A DNA stretch of 5,154 nt from assembly GCA_003452275.1 (NCBI GenBank), contig DMIT01000108.1, positions 1-5,154 of the forward strand, written 5' to 3'. Source of the DNA: Rhodospirillaceae bacterium (GTDB lineage: Bacteria > Pseudomonadota > Alphaproteobacteria > Micavibrionales > Micavibrionaceae). The notes beneath the pieces were generated by a model, which worked only from the letters and a program-made list of their open reading frames with translations, was not told where the DNA came from and ran no database searches. Position numbers and translations under genes: made by a program. This document shows, piece by piece, positions 1 through 5,154 of this stretch (the first letter of the stretch is position 1; every line of letters begins with the position of its first letter).

Positions 1-72
1 ATTGCCCCTCTCTTGGGCGAAGCCATCCTGCGCATCGCCGAAGACCGTTCCATTTCGGCATTGTTTAAATAG
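1..72 (+). CDS. prs: Ribose-phosphate pyrophosphokinase (PRPP synthetase), C-terminal end only
   Basis: Reading from base 1 in frame 1 gives 23 residues ending at TAG (70-72): a PLLGEAILRIAEDRSISALFK-type tail. Bacterial PRPP synthetases end in a very similar pattern (hydrophobic residues, then AEAI-RRI, then a short acidic stretch, S-I/V-S-x-L/M-F). The gene enters from the left and only its last helix and tail are present. The enzyme makes PRPP from ribose 5-phosphate and ATP in the cytoplasm, for nucleotide, histidine, tryptophan and NAD synthesis. Context supports the call: prs next to rplY-pth-ychF is a recurrent bacterial order. No convincing terminator follows. A weak 6-bp dyad (37-42/54-59) lies inside the last codons. 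The stop is followed in frame by a second TTT-AAA-TAG copy at 76-84. The match is short, so identification rests on tail pattern plus synteny. Confidence 0.72.
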   Translation: MAPLLGEAILRIAEDRSISALFK

Positions 73-84
73 AAATTTAAATAG
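64..84. repeat. 9-bp direct repeat TTTAAATAG at the prs / TIKI-like gene junction
   Basis: TTTAAATAG occurs at 64-72 and again at 76-84, separated by AAA. The 12-base period keeps both copies in the prs frame, giving two in-frame TAG stops. The second copy also carries the minus-strand stop (TAA, 79-77) of the convergent gene. It may be a duplicated junction left by an insertion, or simple AT-rich slippage. Confidence 0.6.
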
Positions 85-1081
85 GGCCGCTTGTTCCTGT
101 ACTGAGATAGAGTGGAGCATTTGCTGCGGGTTTTTGTATGAGGGCAGGATCAGTGATTTCTGTTCCTTCTCTGGGAGCAGGGGAATCTATCAATTTTCCG
201 TTTCTTGATAAGTCTTTTAAAACTTCCGGCGGAGTATTGTATGTCGGTAATGCTGTTTGACCTTCTTTAAAATAAACCATTTCAGGTTTATCTTCATTAA
301 AGCGCAAATCTTTCGACGATACGTCGTCATAAACTTTTATTTGTTGGGCGTATTCGGACACATTGTTGTAGATATCAATTTTGGCTGTGCTTCCTTCATA
401 AAATTTTTCAAAATCTCCGAAACGGGATGCATGGGAACTGCCATAAATGACAACAGATTTTTCGCCCTTTGCTGTTTGATTAATAAATTCTGCAAGTTGC
501 TGATCATTAAATCGTGCTTTGTTTGCAATCTCGTACTTTGCTTTAATTCCTTCTTCGTCGTCTAGATTGTTCTCTGCATATTCTTCTGCCGCATTGGACT
601 CTTCTCGCCCATTCGCAGGGTTAGCAAAATGTACCTGAATACCGAGCCTATCGGCAGTCAAAATGGTATCAATCAGTTGACGTGTGTAGGCGCCAGTTTC
701 ATTCCCTTTTGCGTCTCCATATTCTTCATAGAAAGCACGTGAAAACTTTTCTTTTGCATCAGGTGAGCTTTTATTCTGAATAAGATCATCAGCAAGGGGT
801 TGTAATGTTTGATCCACCTCAACGAAGAGATGTGTCACTCCTGTTTCGGCCATTGCGATCAGACTTTCTGTATTCATCGCATCATTCCGAATCTCGACTT
901 TACTATGATTTGAATCGCCGATGATGGTGAGATCTGAGTTCTGGGCTGTGCTACGGATGACCTGTCCAAAAGATGTCTGGATAGCTTGTCCCGTCAAACC
1001 AGATTCACTTGTTCGAAGGTCAGAAGGGGTACCGACTGCGTTTGAGAAATCTTTTGTTGGTCGCTTAACGCCTGTTGACAT
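77..1081 (-). CDS. Putative TIKI/TraB/ChaN/EreA-like superfamily protein, function unknown
   Basis: This 334-residue protein is not recognised by name. Residues 1-48 are Ser/Thr/Gly-rich and probably disordered; there is no signal peptide or membrane segment. A domain follows with the spacing of the TIKI/TraB/ChaN/erythromycin-esterase fold: a strand ending in GDSNH (55-59), a second strand LFVEVD (85-90) with Glu88, the segment RLGIQVHFAN (145-154), then ARFNDQQLAEFI (189-200) before YGSSHASRFGD (213-223). Paired G-x-x-H motifs with a Glu and an R-x-N between them typify those metal- or haem-binding and hydrolase-like families. The first motif has one extra residue compared with the usual GExH, so the fit is imperfect. 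The last 40 residues are Pro/Ala/Thr-rich. ATG at 1081 is chosen; TTG at 1087 would add two residues. Neither has a clear Shine-Dalgarno. Sampled 60-base rows are 33-42% GC, against about 50% in pth and 57-77% in petC, which suggests transfer. It lies antisense between prs and rplY, 4 bases from the prs stop. Confidence 0.6.
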   Translation of the reverse strand: MSTGVKRPTKDFSNAVGTPSDLRTSESGLTGQAIQTSFGQVIRSTAQNSDLTIIGDSNHSKVEIRNDAMNTESLIAMAETGVTHLFVEVDQTLQPLADDLIQNKSSPDAKEKFSRAFYEEYGDAKGNETGAYTRQLIDTILTADRLGIQVHFANPANGREESNAAEEYAENNLDDEEGIKAKYEIANKARFNDQQLAEFINQTAKGEKSVVIYGSSHASRFGDFEKFYEGSTAKIDIYNNVSEYAQQIKVYDDVSSKDLRFNEDKPEMVYFKEGQTALPTYNTPPEVLKDLSRNGKLIDSPAPREGTEITDPALIQKPAANAPLYLSTGTSGPI

Positions 1082-1164
1082 AATCAAATTGTAAGGGGAA
1101 AACGCTAATAAAGATTTAATGTCAGATTAGCCGTTGTCTTTCTGCTAATATTTTGCATTTCTTA

Positions 1165-1183
1165 ATGAATGATTATCGTTATT
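1165..1183 (-). promoter_or_regulatory. Fur-box-like operator
   Basis: The minus strand reads AATAACGATAATCATTCAT. Against the classical 19-bp enterobacterial Fur box (GATAATGATAATCATTATC) 14 positions agree, including an unbroken run GATAATCATT. It lies about 28-46 bases downstream of the predicted minus-strand start site, a position where a repressor could block elongation. Iron control is inferred. Many Alphaproteobacteria use Irr/RirA or Mur with other motifs, and AT-rich DNA yields such matches by chance. Confidence 0.35.
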
Positions 1184-1210
1184 TTGTCCGAACAAGGCGT
1201 CAAGACAAAA
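1182..1210. promoter_or_regulatory. Dyad TTTTGTC-N15-GACAAAA at the predicted start site
   Basis: A perfect 7-bp inverted repeat (1182-1188 / 1204-1210) flanks a 15-base centre. It ends at the predicted start of the minus-strand transcript (about 1211), so it could be an operator or a 5'-end stem-loop in the mRNA of the TIKI-like gene. It overlaps the Fur-like site by two bases. Function is inferred from position only. Confidence 0.35.
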
Positions 1211-1217
1211 AATAGAT

Positions 1218-1245
1218 ATTATAGCAGTTTTATATGTTATGTTAA
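1218..1245 (-). promoter_or_regulatory. Sigma-70-type promoter for the TIKI-like gene
   Basis: On the minus strand TTAACA (1245-1240, 5 of 6 to the -35 consensus) is followed after 16 bases by a perfect TATAAT (1223-1218). TGC just upstream of TATAAT makes an extended -10. The start site would be near 1211, leaving a leader of about 130 bases before the ATG at 1081. This is the best promoter match in the intergenic region and it points at the minus-strand gene. Confidence 0.55.
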
Positions 1246-1320
1246 TTATGGGCGCTGATATGAGCAGAATCTATTATCTCTTGCCTTTTCTCCCCGATTC
1301 CTGTTAAACCACCCCATCTG

Positions 1321-1348
1321 TTGGCACCCCTGGAGGCCGACTTAACAT
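1321..1348 (+). promoter_or_regulatory. Weak candidate promoter for rplY
   Basis: TTGGCA (1321-1326, 5 of 6) and TAACAT (1343-1348, 4 of 6) are 16 bases apart, placing a start near 1355 and leaving a leader of only about 20 bases. That leader carries the Shine-Dalgarno AAAGGA (1361-1366), 8 bases before the ATG. rplY needs a promoter here because an antisense gene separates it from prs. The rest of the 1082-1320 gap shows no gene: only the minus-strand promoter, the Fur-like site and short repeats. Confidence 0.3.
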
Positions 1349-1374
1349 TTATTAACTTTTAAAGGAAAATTGCT

Positions 1375-2049
1375 ATGTCAAAACATTACACATTGACGGC
1401 TACAAAACGTGAGAGGGCCGGTAAGGGGGTCGCTCGTGCACTGCGCCGTGAAGATTTAATTCCTGCCGTTATTTATGGCGATCATAAAGAACCTGTCATG
1501 ATTTCCATGCCGGTTAAAGAAGTCAGCATTCGTTATTTCCAAGGTGGTATCAAAACCCATATCTGCGAATTGACTGTTGATGGCAAAAAAGAAACCGTTC
1601 TTGCCCGTGACGTGCAATTGAACCCGGTGACAGACCGTGTCGAGCATGTGGATTTCATGCGCGTTGGTCCGAAAACAAAATTGGTCGTTGATGTTCCTGT
1701 TCACTTTGTCGGACAAGAAGCTTCCCCTGGTATCAAAGCAAAAGGTATTCTGAACATTGTTCACCATAACCTTGAATTGCGTTGTGCCGCCGGCGATATT
1801 CCGGAAGCTCTGGAAATCGATATCTCTGCGGCTGATTTGGGTGCTGCTTTGAAACTCAGCGCGATCAGATTGCCAAAAGGTGCCGAGATCATGGGCCACA
1901 AAGGCGAAGATATCACTGTGGCGACGATTGTTGCTCCGACTGTTAAGGCTGCTGATGCCGCTGCGGATGCTGCCGCTGCAACTCCTGCAGCCCCTGCTGC
2001 CGGTGCTAAAGCTGCTCCGGCTGCTGCAAAACCGGCTGCGAAGAAATAA
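1375..2049 (+). CDS. rplY: 50S ribosomal protein L25 (CTC/TL5 type)
   Basis: This 224-residue protein binds 5S rRNA in the large ribosomal subunit. The N-terminal domain (about 1-96) has the family pattern: G-K-G-x-A-R-x-L-R-R (16-25), IPAVIYG (29-35), R-D-V-Q-L-N-P (78-84) and HVDFMRV (91-97). A second beta domain (about 100-185) marks the long CTC/TL5 form, unlike the short, single-domain E. coli L25. Residues from about 187 onward are almost entirely Ala, Pro, Lys and Asp, a low-complexity basic tail common in alphaproteobacterial L25. The ATG is supported by AAAGGA 8 bases upstream. The gene heads the rplY-pth-ychF run and is followed by a hairpin that may reduce read-through into pth. 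Its usual upstream neighbour, prs, is displaced here by the antisense gene. Confidence 0.96.
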   Translation: MSKHYTLTATKRERAGKGVARALRREDLIPAVIYGDHKEPVMISMPVKEVSIRYFQGGIKTHICELTVDGKKETVLARDVQLNPVTDRVEHVDFMRVGPKTKLVVDVPVHFVGQEASPGIKAKGILNIVHHNLELRCAAGDIPEALEIDISAADLGAALKLSAIRLPKGAEIMGHKGEDITVATIVAPTVKAADAAADAAAATPAAPAAGAKAAPAAAKPAAKK

Positions 2050-2071
2050 TATTTCTTGTACTCCGTTTATG

Positions 2072-2097
2072 AACCCCCTCCCGCCGGAGGGGGTTTT
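2072..2097 (+). terminator. Hairpin terminator or attenuator between rplY and pth
   Basis: A perfect 10-bp stem (2072-2081 with 2086-2095), mostly C/G, with loop CGCC is followed by a short T run (2094-2097). It begins 22 bases after the rplY stop and ends 17 bases before the pth ATG. With only four Ts it may be partial, giving more L25 than Pth transcript. Confidence 0.7.
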
Positions 2098-2114
2098 AGT
2101 TTATAGGTAATGAC

Positions 2115-2744
2115 ATGTGGTTATTTGTTGGCTTAGGCAATCCCGGTTCCGAATATGAACGCAACCGCCATAATATCGGTTTTATGGCGGTGGATGAAAT
2201 TGCGTCCGTTTACAATTTTTCCGGTTTTAAAAAGAAATATCAGGGCGAATATTGTGAAGGGGTGATTGCAGGTGAAAAAATCATCCTGTTAAAACCCATG
2301 ACCTATATGAATGAGTCCGGACGTTCCGTTCAGGCTCTATCGTCGTTTTATAAAATCCCGACATCGCATATTGTGGCCTTTCATGATGAATTGGATGTTG
2401 CGCCGTCCAAAGTCAAAACCAAGATCGGCGGCGGGGCGGGCGGGCATAATGGTATCCGGTCGATGGATGCACATTTGCCCGACATTCATTATAAACGTGT
2501 CCGTTTGGGGATAGGCCACCCGGGCGACAAAGACCGGGTGCATGGATATGTTCTTGGCAATTTTTCCAGAGAGGATGAAAAATGGCTATCCGATCTGTTG
2601 AAAGTCGTTGCAAAGGAGGCGCCACTGCTTATAAAAGGGGACGATGCAAGGTTTATCAGTAATATTGCTTTGGCATCACAACCACCCAAGGCCAAAAAAG
2701 AGCCGAAAAAAGATTTGGAAAAGGATTTAAAAAATGGGATTTAA
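2115..2744 (+). CDS. pth: Peptidyl-tRNA hydrolase
   Basis: A cytoplasmic esterase that cleaves peptidyl-tRNA released from stalled ribosomes and so recycles tRNA. The 209-residue protein begins with the family signature FVGLGNPG (4-11). The expected residues are present: Asn9, His19 (the catalytic base, in NRHNIGF), Asn66 (in KPMTYMNESG), Asp91 (in HDELD) and Asn112 (in GGGAGGHNGIRS), matching Asn10, His20, Asn68, Asp93 and Asn114 of the E. coli enzyme. The conserved core ends near 185; a charged Lys/Glu/Asp tail of roughly 20 residues (from about 187) follows. A weak Shine-Dalgarno (TAGGTAA) precedes the ATG. The last 11 bases overlap the start of ychF in another frame, which suggests translational coupling. 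The upstream hairpin may attenuate transcription from rplY. Confidence 0.97.
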   Translation: MWLFVGLGNPGSEYERNRHNIGFMAVDEIASVYNFSGFKKKYQGEYCEGVIAGEKIILLKPMTYMNESGRSVQALSSFYKIPTSHIVAFHDELDVAPSKVKTKIGGGAGGHNGIRSMDAHLPDIHYKRVRLGIGHPGDKDRVHGYVLGNFSREDEKWLSDLLKVVAKEAPLLIKGDDARFISNIALASQPPKAKKEPKKDLEKDLKNGI

Positions 2745-3834
2745 TTGCGGGATTGTCGGGCTGCCGAATGTTGGAAAATCCACTACTTTTAATGCACTGA
2801 CCGCAACGGCAGCGGCACAGGCGGCTAATTTCCCGTTCTGCACGATTGAGCCGAATGTCGGACGTGTGGCTGTACCTGATGCTCGGTTGAATACATTGGC
2901 CGAAGTCGGCAAGTCCCAGAATATCGTCCCGACCCAACTTGAATTCGTGGATATTGCCGGTCTGGTCAAGGGAGCGTCCAAAGGCGAAGGGCTGGGCAAT
3001 AAATTCTTGTCCAATATCCGTCAGGTGGATGCCATCATCCATGTTTTACGTTGCTTTGAGGACGAGAACATCACCCACGTTGAAAATTCCGTTGACCCGA
3101 TCCGCGACGCGGAAATCATCGAAACGGAATTGATGATTGCCGATATGGAATCTCTGGAACGCCAGATGGACAATATGACCAAAAAAGCCAAGTCCGGTGA
3201 TAAAGAGCTCAAGGCCCAACTGGAGTTTTTTGCGAAAATCCGCGATGCATTGAATGCGGGCTTGCCAGCGCGCACGGTCGAAGTTCCGGACGACATGCAA
3301 AAGGCGGTCAAAGAATTATTCCTGATGACCACCAAGCCAATGCTTTATGTGTGTAACGTGATGGAAGGTGACGCCGCAAGCGGCAATGCCATGACCGAGC
3401 GCGTTGCGGAAATGGCCAAGAAAAACAATACCGAAAGCGTCATTATTTGCGCCGAAATGGAATCACAAATCGCCCAACTGGGGTCTGAAGAAGAGAAAAA
3501 AGAATTCCTCGATGCGATGAGCCTTGAAGAACCGGGCCTGAATAAAATCATTCGTGCCGGTTATAAAATCCTCGGTCTTCAAACCTATTTTACCGTAGGG
3601 CCCAAAGAAGCGCGCGCCTGGACCATCCATGCCGGCGATACCGCGCCTCAAGCGGCCGGCGTCATCCACACGGATTTCGAAAAGGGCTTTATCCGCGCCG
3701 AAACCATGGCCTTTGACGATTTCGTCAAGTTCAATGGCGAAGCGGGCTGCAAGGAAAACGGCAAGTTCCGTCAGGAAGGCAAGGAATATCTCGTCAAGGA
3801 CGGGGATATCCTGAACTTCCGCTTCAATGTCTAA
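2734..3834 (+). CDS. ychF: Ribosome-binding ATPase YchF (Obg-family, OLA1-like)
   Basis: The 366 residues match the usual family length (about 363). The G1/Walker A loop is GLPNVGKS (9-16), the G3 region is DIAGLVKGASKGEGLGN (73-89), and the G4 position reads NVME (208-211) instead of NKxD. That change is the family hallmark and is associated with ATP preference over GTP. An alpha-helical coiled insert lies at about 128-200. A C-terminal TGS domain (about 280-366, starting near LQTYFTVGPKEARAWTI) completes the protein. The known role is ribosome-associated ATP hydrolysis with links to oxidative-stress response. The ATG at 2734 lies inside the pth 3' end, with AAGGA about 9 bases upstream. The overlap is 2734-2744, a common pth-ychF arrangement. 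No defect was seen. Confidence 0.97.
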   Translation: MGFNCGIVGLPNVGKSTTFNALTATAAAQAANFPFCTIEPNVGRVAVPDARLNTLAEVGKSQNIVPTQLEFVDIAGLVKGASKGEGLGNKFLSNIRQVDAIIHVLRCFEDENITHVENSVDPIRDAEIIETELMIADMESLERQMDNMTKKAKSGDKELKAQLEFFAKIRDALNAGLPARTVEVPDDMQKAVKELFLMTTKPMLYVCNVMEGDAASGNAMTERVAEMAKKNNTESVIICAEMESQIAQLGSEEEKKEFLDAMSLEEPGLNKIIRAGYKILGLQTYFTVGPKEARAWTIHAGDTAPQAAGVIHTDFEKGFIRAETMAFDDFVKFNGEAGCKENGKFRQEGKEYLVKDGDILNFRFNV

Positions 3835-3837
3835 ATC

Positions 3838-3864
3838 AGAAGGCGCCTGAAAGGGCGCCTTTTT
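3838..3864 (+). terminator. Rho-independent terminator of ychF
   Basis: The stem AGGCGCC (3841-3847) pairs with GGCGCCT (3854-3860) across loop TGAAAG and is followed by Ts to 3864. Bases 3838-3840 can extend the stem. It starts within four bases of the ychF stop. Confidence 0.85.
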
Positions 3865-3882
3865 ACCACACACCTGCACGAC

Positions 3883-3914
3883 AAAGCCCGCCGGCATAAC
3901 CGGCGGGCTTTTTT
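3883..3914 (+). terminator. Second, stronger rho-independent terminator
   Basis: A perfect 12-bp stem (3883-3894 with 3900-3911) with loop CATAA is followed by a run of six Ts (3909-3914). It lies 18 bases beyond the first terminator, so ychF has tandem stops. In the opposite direction it could also hinder transcripts leaving petC, but the minus-strand T run is only three bases. Confidence 0.85.
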
Positions 3915-3931
3915 AGTTTTTAGATTTAGCG

Positions 3932-4051
3932 AAATCGCGATCTGATGTGTCGAAAATGATTAGCTGTCGCAAACCGGAGCGGAGCGTACTCGAGTACGTG
4001 AGCACCGGCTCACAGACAGATGATTATTTGCAGACCATCAGATCGTGATTT
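3932..4051. repeat. 120-base imperfect palindrome (ERIC-like repeat candidate)
   Basis: The element is symmetric about 3991/3992. Its outer 16-bp arms (3932-3947 and 4036-4051) pair completely, with one G-U. Intermediate blocks 3954-3968 and 4015-4029 pair with one mismatch and two G-U pairs. Four C/G pairs (3974-3977 with 4005-4008) enclose an asymmetric bulge, and the centre is a perfect 14-base palindrome (3985-3998) containing CTCGAG. The right arm ends on the base next to the petC stop codon. Size, whole-length dyad symmetry and placement in transcribed intergenic DNA resemble ERIC/MITE-type repeats. Copy number cannot be judged from one window. In the petC transcript it would form a long 3' stem that may protect or terminate the mRNA. 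Confidence 0.8.
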
Positions 4052-4915
4052 CTAGTGTTTGCCGCGCCAGACTTGACGATAGGCCGCATAAGTCACGCCC
4101 GCCATCAGAAGCAGGAACAGAATGACGGCAAAGCCCATCTGCTTGCGTTCGGTGGCATGGGGATCGGAGGCCCATTCCAGGAAGGCCGCAACATCGGCCG
4201 ATTCCTGGCGAAGGGTCGCCTTGGTGCCGTCATCATAAGTGACCTTGTCGTCGACTAGGGGCGGCGGCATGGCCAGAACGCCACCCTCCGGCACCTTATG
4301 CGGGTCGCCCGACCATTGCGTCGCCAAAGAGCCGTGGACATACGGGTTATAGTGCTGGGTGTCGGCGATCTTCAGGCCAGCCGGCGGCGGCGCGAAGCCG
4401 GCCAGCAGGGACGCGACATAGTTGGCGCCGCCTTCGCGAGCCTTGGTGATGACCGACAGGTCCGGCGGAATGGCGCCGGAATTGGACGCCTTGGCCGCTT
4501 CTTCATTCTTGAACGGTGATGGGAAGCGATCGGAGGTCGTGCCCTTGCGGGTGACTTCATCGCCCGTATCCGGATCGATATCGGCGACGTCGAATTCAGA
4601 TGCGATCTGCTTCACGATCGGGTTGTCGTTCGGGTTCTTATACTTCGGATCGTAGAAGGGGCCGCCCTTCTGACCGAGGTTACGGAACGACATCAGGTGC
4701 ATGGAGTGACAGGCGGCGCAGACTTCGCGATAGACCTTATAGCCGCGTTGCAGCTGAGCCTGGTCGAAGGTGCCGAACGGACCTTCGAACGAGAAGTGAT
4801 GATCCTCCGGCTCTTTGTGCTGGCTGGCACTGAATGCCTGGGGGCCCGCCGTCAAAGAGAAGGCGACGGCGAGGCCGGCGACCAGTTTGAGGGTTTTCGT
4901 CATAAAGGCAGACAT
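4052..4915 (-). CDS. petC: Cytochrome c1 of the cytochrome bc1 complex
   Basis: The haem c subunit of respiratory complex III, which passes electrons from the Rieske protein to soluble or membrane cytochrome c in the periplasm. The 287-residue product has an N-terminal signal peptide (about 5-30, hydrophobic core LVAGLAVAFSL, cleavage near FSA-SQ). The haem motif is CAACH (66-70), followed by SMHLMSFRNL; IPPDLS (149-154) and the axial Met216 in AMPPPL follow, and EWASDPHATERK (247-258) precedes the single C-terminal anchor (about 260-279). The ATG at 4915 is chosen because GAAGG (4930-4926) lies 10 bases upstream. The ATG at 4903 has no such site, though it would give an equally good signal peptide. 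petB ends 5 bases upstream and its last codons supply the Shine-Dalgarno, indicating coupling. This is a separate polypeptide, not the cytochrome b-c1 fusion seen in some Rhizobiales relatives. Confidence 0.96.
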   Translation of the reverse strand: MSAFMTKTLKLVAGLAVAFSLTAGPQAFSASQHKEPEDHHFSFEGPFGTFDQAQLQRGYKVYREVCAACHSMHLMSFRNLGQKGGPFYDPKYKNPNDNPIVKQIASEFDVADIDPDTGDEVTRKGTTSDRFPSPFKNEEAAKASNSGAIPPDLSVITKAREGGANYVASLLAGFAPPPAGLKIADTQHYNPYVHGSLATQWSGDPHKVPEGGVLAMPPPLVDDKVTYDDGTKATLRQESADVAAFLEWASDPHATERKQMGFAVILFLLLMAGVTYAAYRQVWRGKH

Positions 4916-4920
4916 GTGAC

Positions 4921-5154
4921 TTAGCCCTTCTTCTTGGCGGTATGGGCAGCCAGGACGGCTTCGGAGATAGACGCCGGCACAGGCAAGGGATCTTCCTTCA
5001 GGCCGATCCATGGCATGATGATCAGGAAGAAAGCAAAATAGTAGAGGGCCAGGATCTGCGACAGCCACACAACCTTCAGGCCGAGCGGATTGCCGTGCGA
5101 GTCAGTCGTGACCGAGAAGACCAGATCGTCGGGCAGTTGACCACCGCACCAGCC
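4921..5154 (-). CDS. petB: Cytochrome b of the bc1 complex, C-terminal 77 residues
   Basis: The gene runs off the right edge. The readable part begins GWCGGQLPDD, continues through a transmembrane helix (LALYYFAFFLIIMPWIGL) and ends SISEAVLAAHTAKKKG before TAA (4923-4921). The helix followed by a short Pro-rich loop and S-I-S is the usual end of proteobacterial cytochrome b, where the last helix packs against the quinone-site half of the protein. The haem-ligand histidines and the PEWY motif lie in the missing part. Cytochrome b carries the two b haems and both quinone sites in the inner membrane. It sits directly before petC, with 5 intervening bases, in the standard petABC order; petA would lie beyond the window. 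Confidence 0.92.
   Translation of the reverse strand, partial: GWCGGQLPDDLVFSVTTDSHGNPLGLKVVWLSQILALYYFAFFLIIMPWIGLKEDPLPVPASISEAVLAAHTAKKKG

Noticed and set aside
37..59. A GCCGAA...TTCGGC dyad as a prs terminator
   Set aside because: A 6-bp stem with an 11-base loop inside coding sequence and no T run; probably chance.
2..208. A 68-codon plus-strand reading frame across the prs end
   Set aside because: It lies out of frame with the recognisable prs tail, then antisense to the TIKI-like gene, and has no protein-like features.
1075..1111. TTGACA at 1075-1080 as a plus-strand -35 element
   Set aside because: The only -10-like hexamer (TAATAA, 1106) is 25 bases away, too far for a sigma-70 promoter.
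1190..1205. A possible alphaproteobacterial LexA box (GAAC-N7-GAAC)
   Set aside because: The second half reads CAAG instead of GAAC, so the SOS motif is not met.
1456..1899. A 147-codon frame antisense to rplY
   Set aside because: It lies fully inside a clear L25 gene and shows no motif of its own; it is a shadow of L25 codon bias.
3463..3897. A 144-codon frame antisense to the ychF 3' end
   Set aside because: It mirrors the TGS-domain codons and runs through both terminators; no independent support.
3835..4051. A small RNA, tRNA or CRISPR array in the ychF-petC gap
   Set aside because: The gap is explained by two terminators and one palindrome. There is no cloverleaf, no regularly spaced direct repeats and no clear promoter.
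4916..5068. A 51-codon upstream extension of the cytochrome c1 reading frame (start at 5068)
   Set aside because: These codons overlap the end of petB in another frame, and the extension would put unrelated residues before a good signal peptide. petB clearly reads to 4921, and a ribosome site fits the ATG at 4915.

Overview
The window looks like part of an alphaproteobacterial chromosome. The evidence is the order prs - rplY (L25 with an Ala/Pro/Lys-rich tail) - pth - ychF, followed by an oppositely oriented cytochrome bc1 operon with a single-haem, C-terminally anchored cytochrome c1. I cannot name the genus. All product names come from reading the translations; no database search was possible.

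Layout. Bases 1-72 hold the last 23 codons of prs (PRPP synthetase) on the + strand. Bases 77-1081 (- strand) encode a 334-residue protein of uncertain function with TIKI/TraB/ChaN/EreA-like motifs. It has its own AT-rich upstream region (about 1082-1374) with a strong-looking minus-strand promoter and a Fur-box-like site. Three translation genes follow on the + strand: rplY (1375-2049), a hairpin terminator or attenuator, pth (2115-2744) and ychF (2734-3834). The last two overlap by 11 bases. Two hairpin terminators close this run. A 120-base imperfect palindrome (3932-4051) then ends exactly against the stop codon of petC. petC (cytochrome c1, 4052-4915) and the 3' end of petB (cytochrome b, 4921 to the window edge) lie on the - strand.

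How the parts fit. PRPP synthetase supplies nucleotide synthesis, L25 binds 5S rRNA, Pth recycles peptidyl-tRNA and YchF is a ribosome-associated P-loop ATPase. Together they form a common housekeeping neighbourhood. petB and petC are two subunits of respiratory complex III. The two transcription units converge on the terminator/palindrome region.

The least ordinary parts are (1) the AT-rich antisense TIKI-like gene lodged between prs and rplY, which looks like an acquired insertion into a conserved cluster, with its control region, and (2) the ERIC-like 120-base palindrome between ychF and petC. Nothing else in the window departs from housekeeping content.
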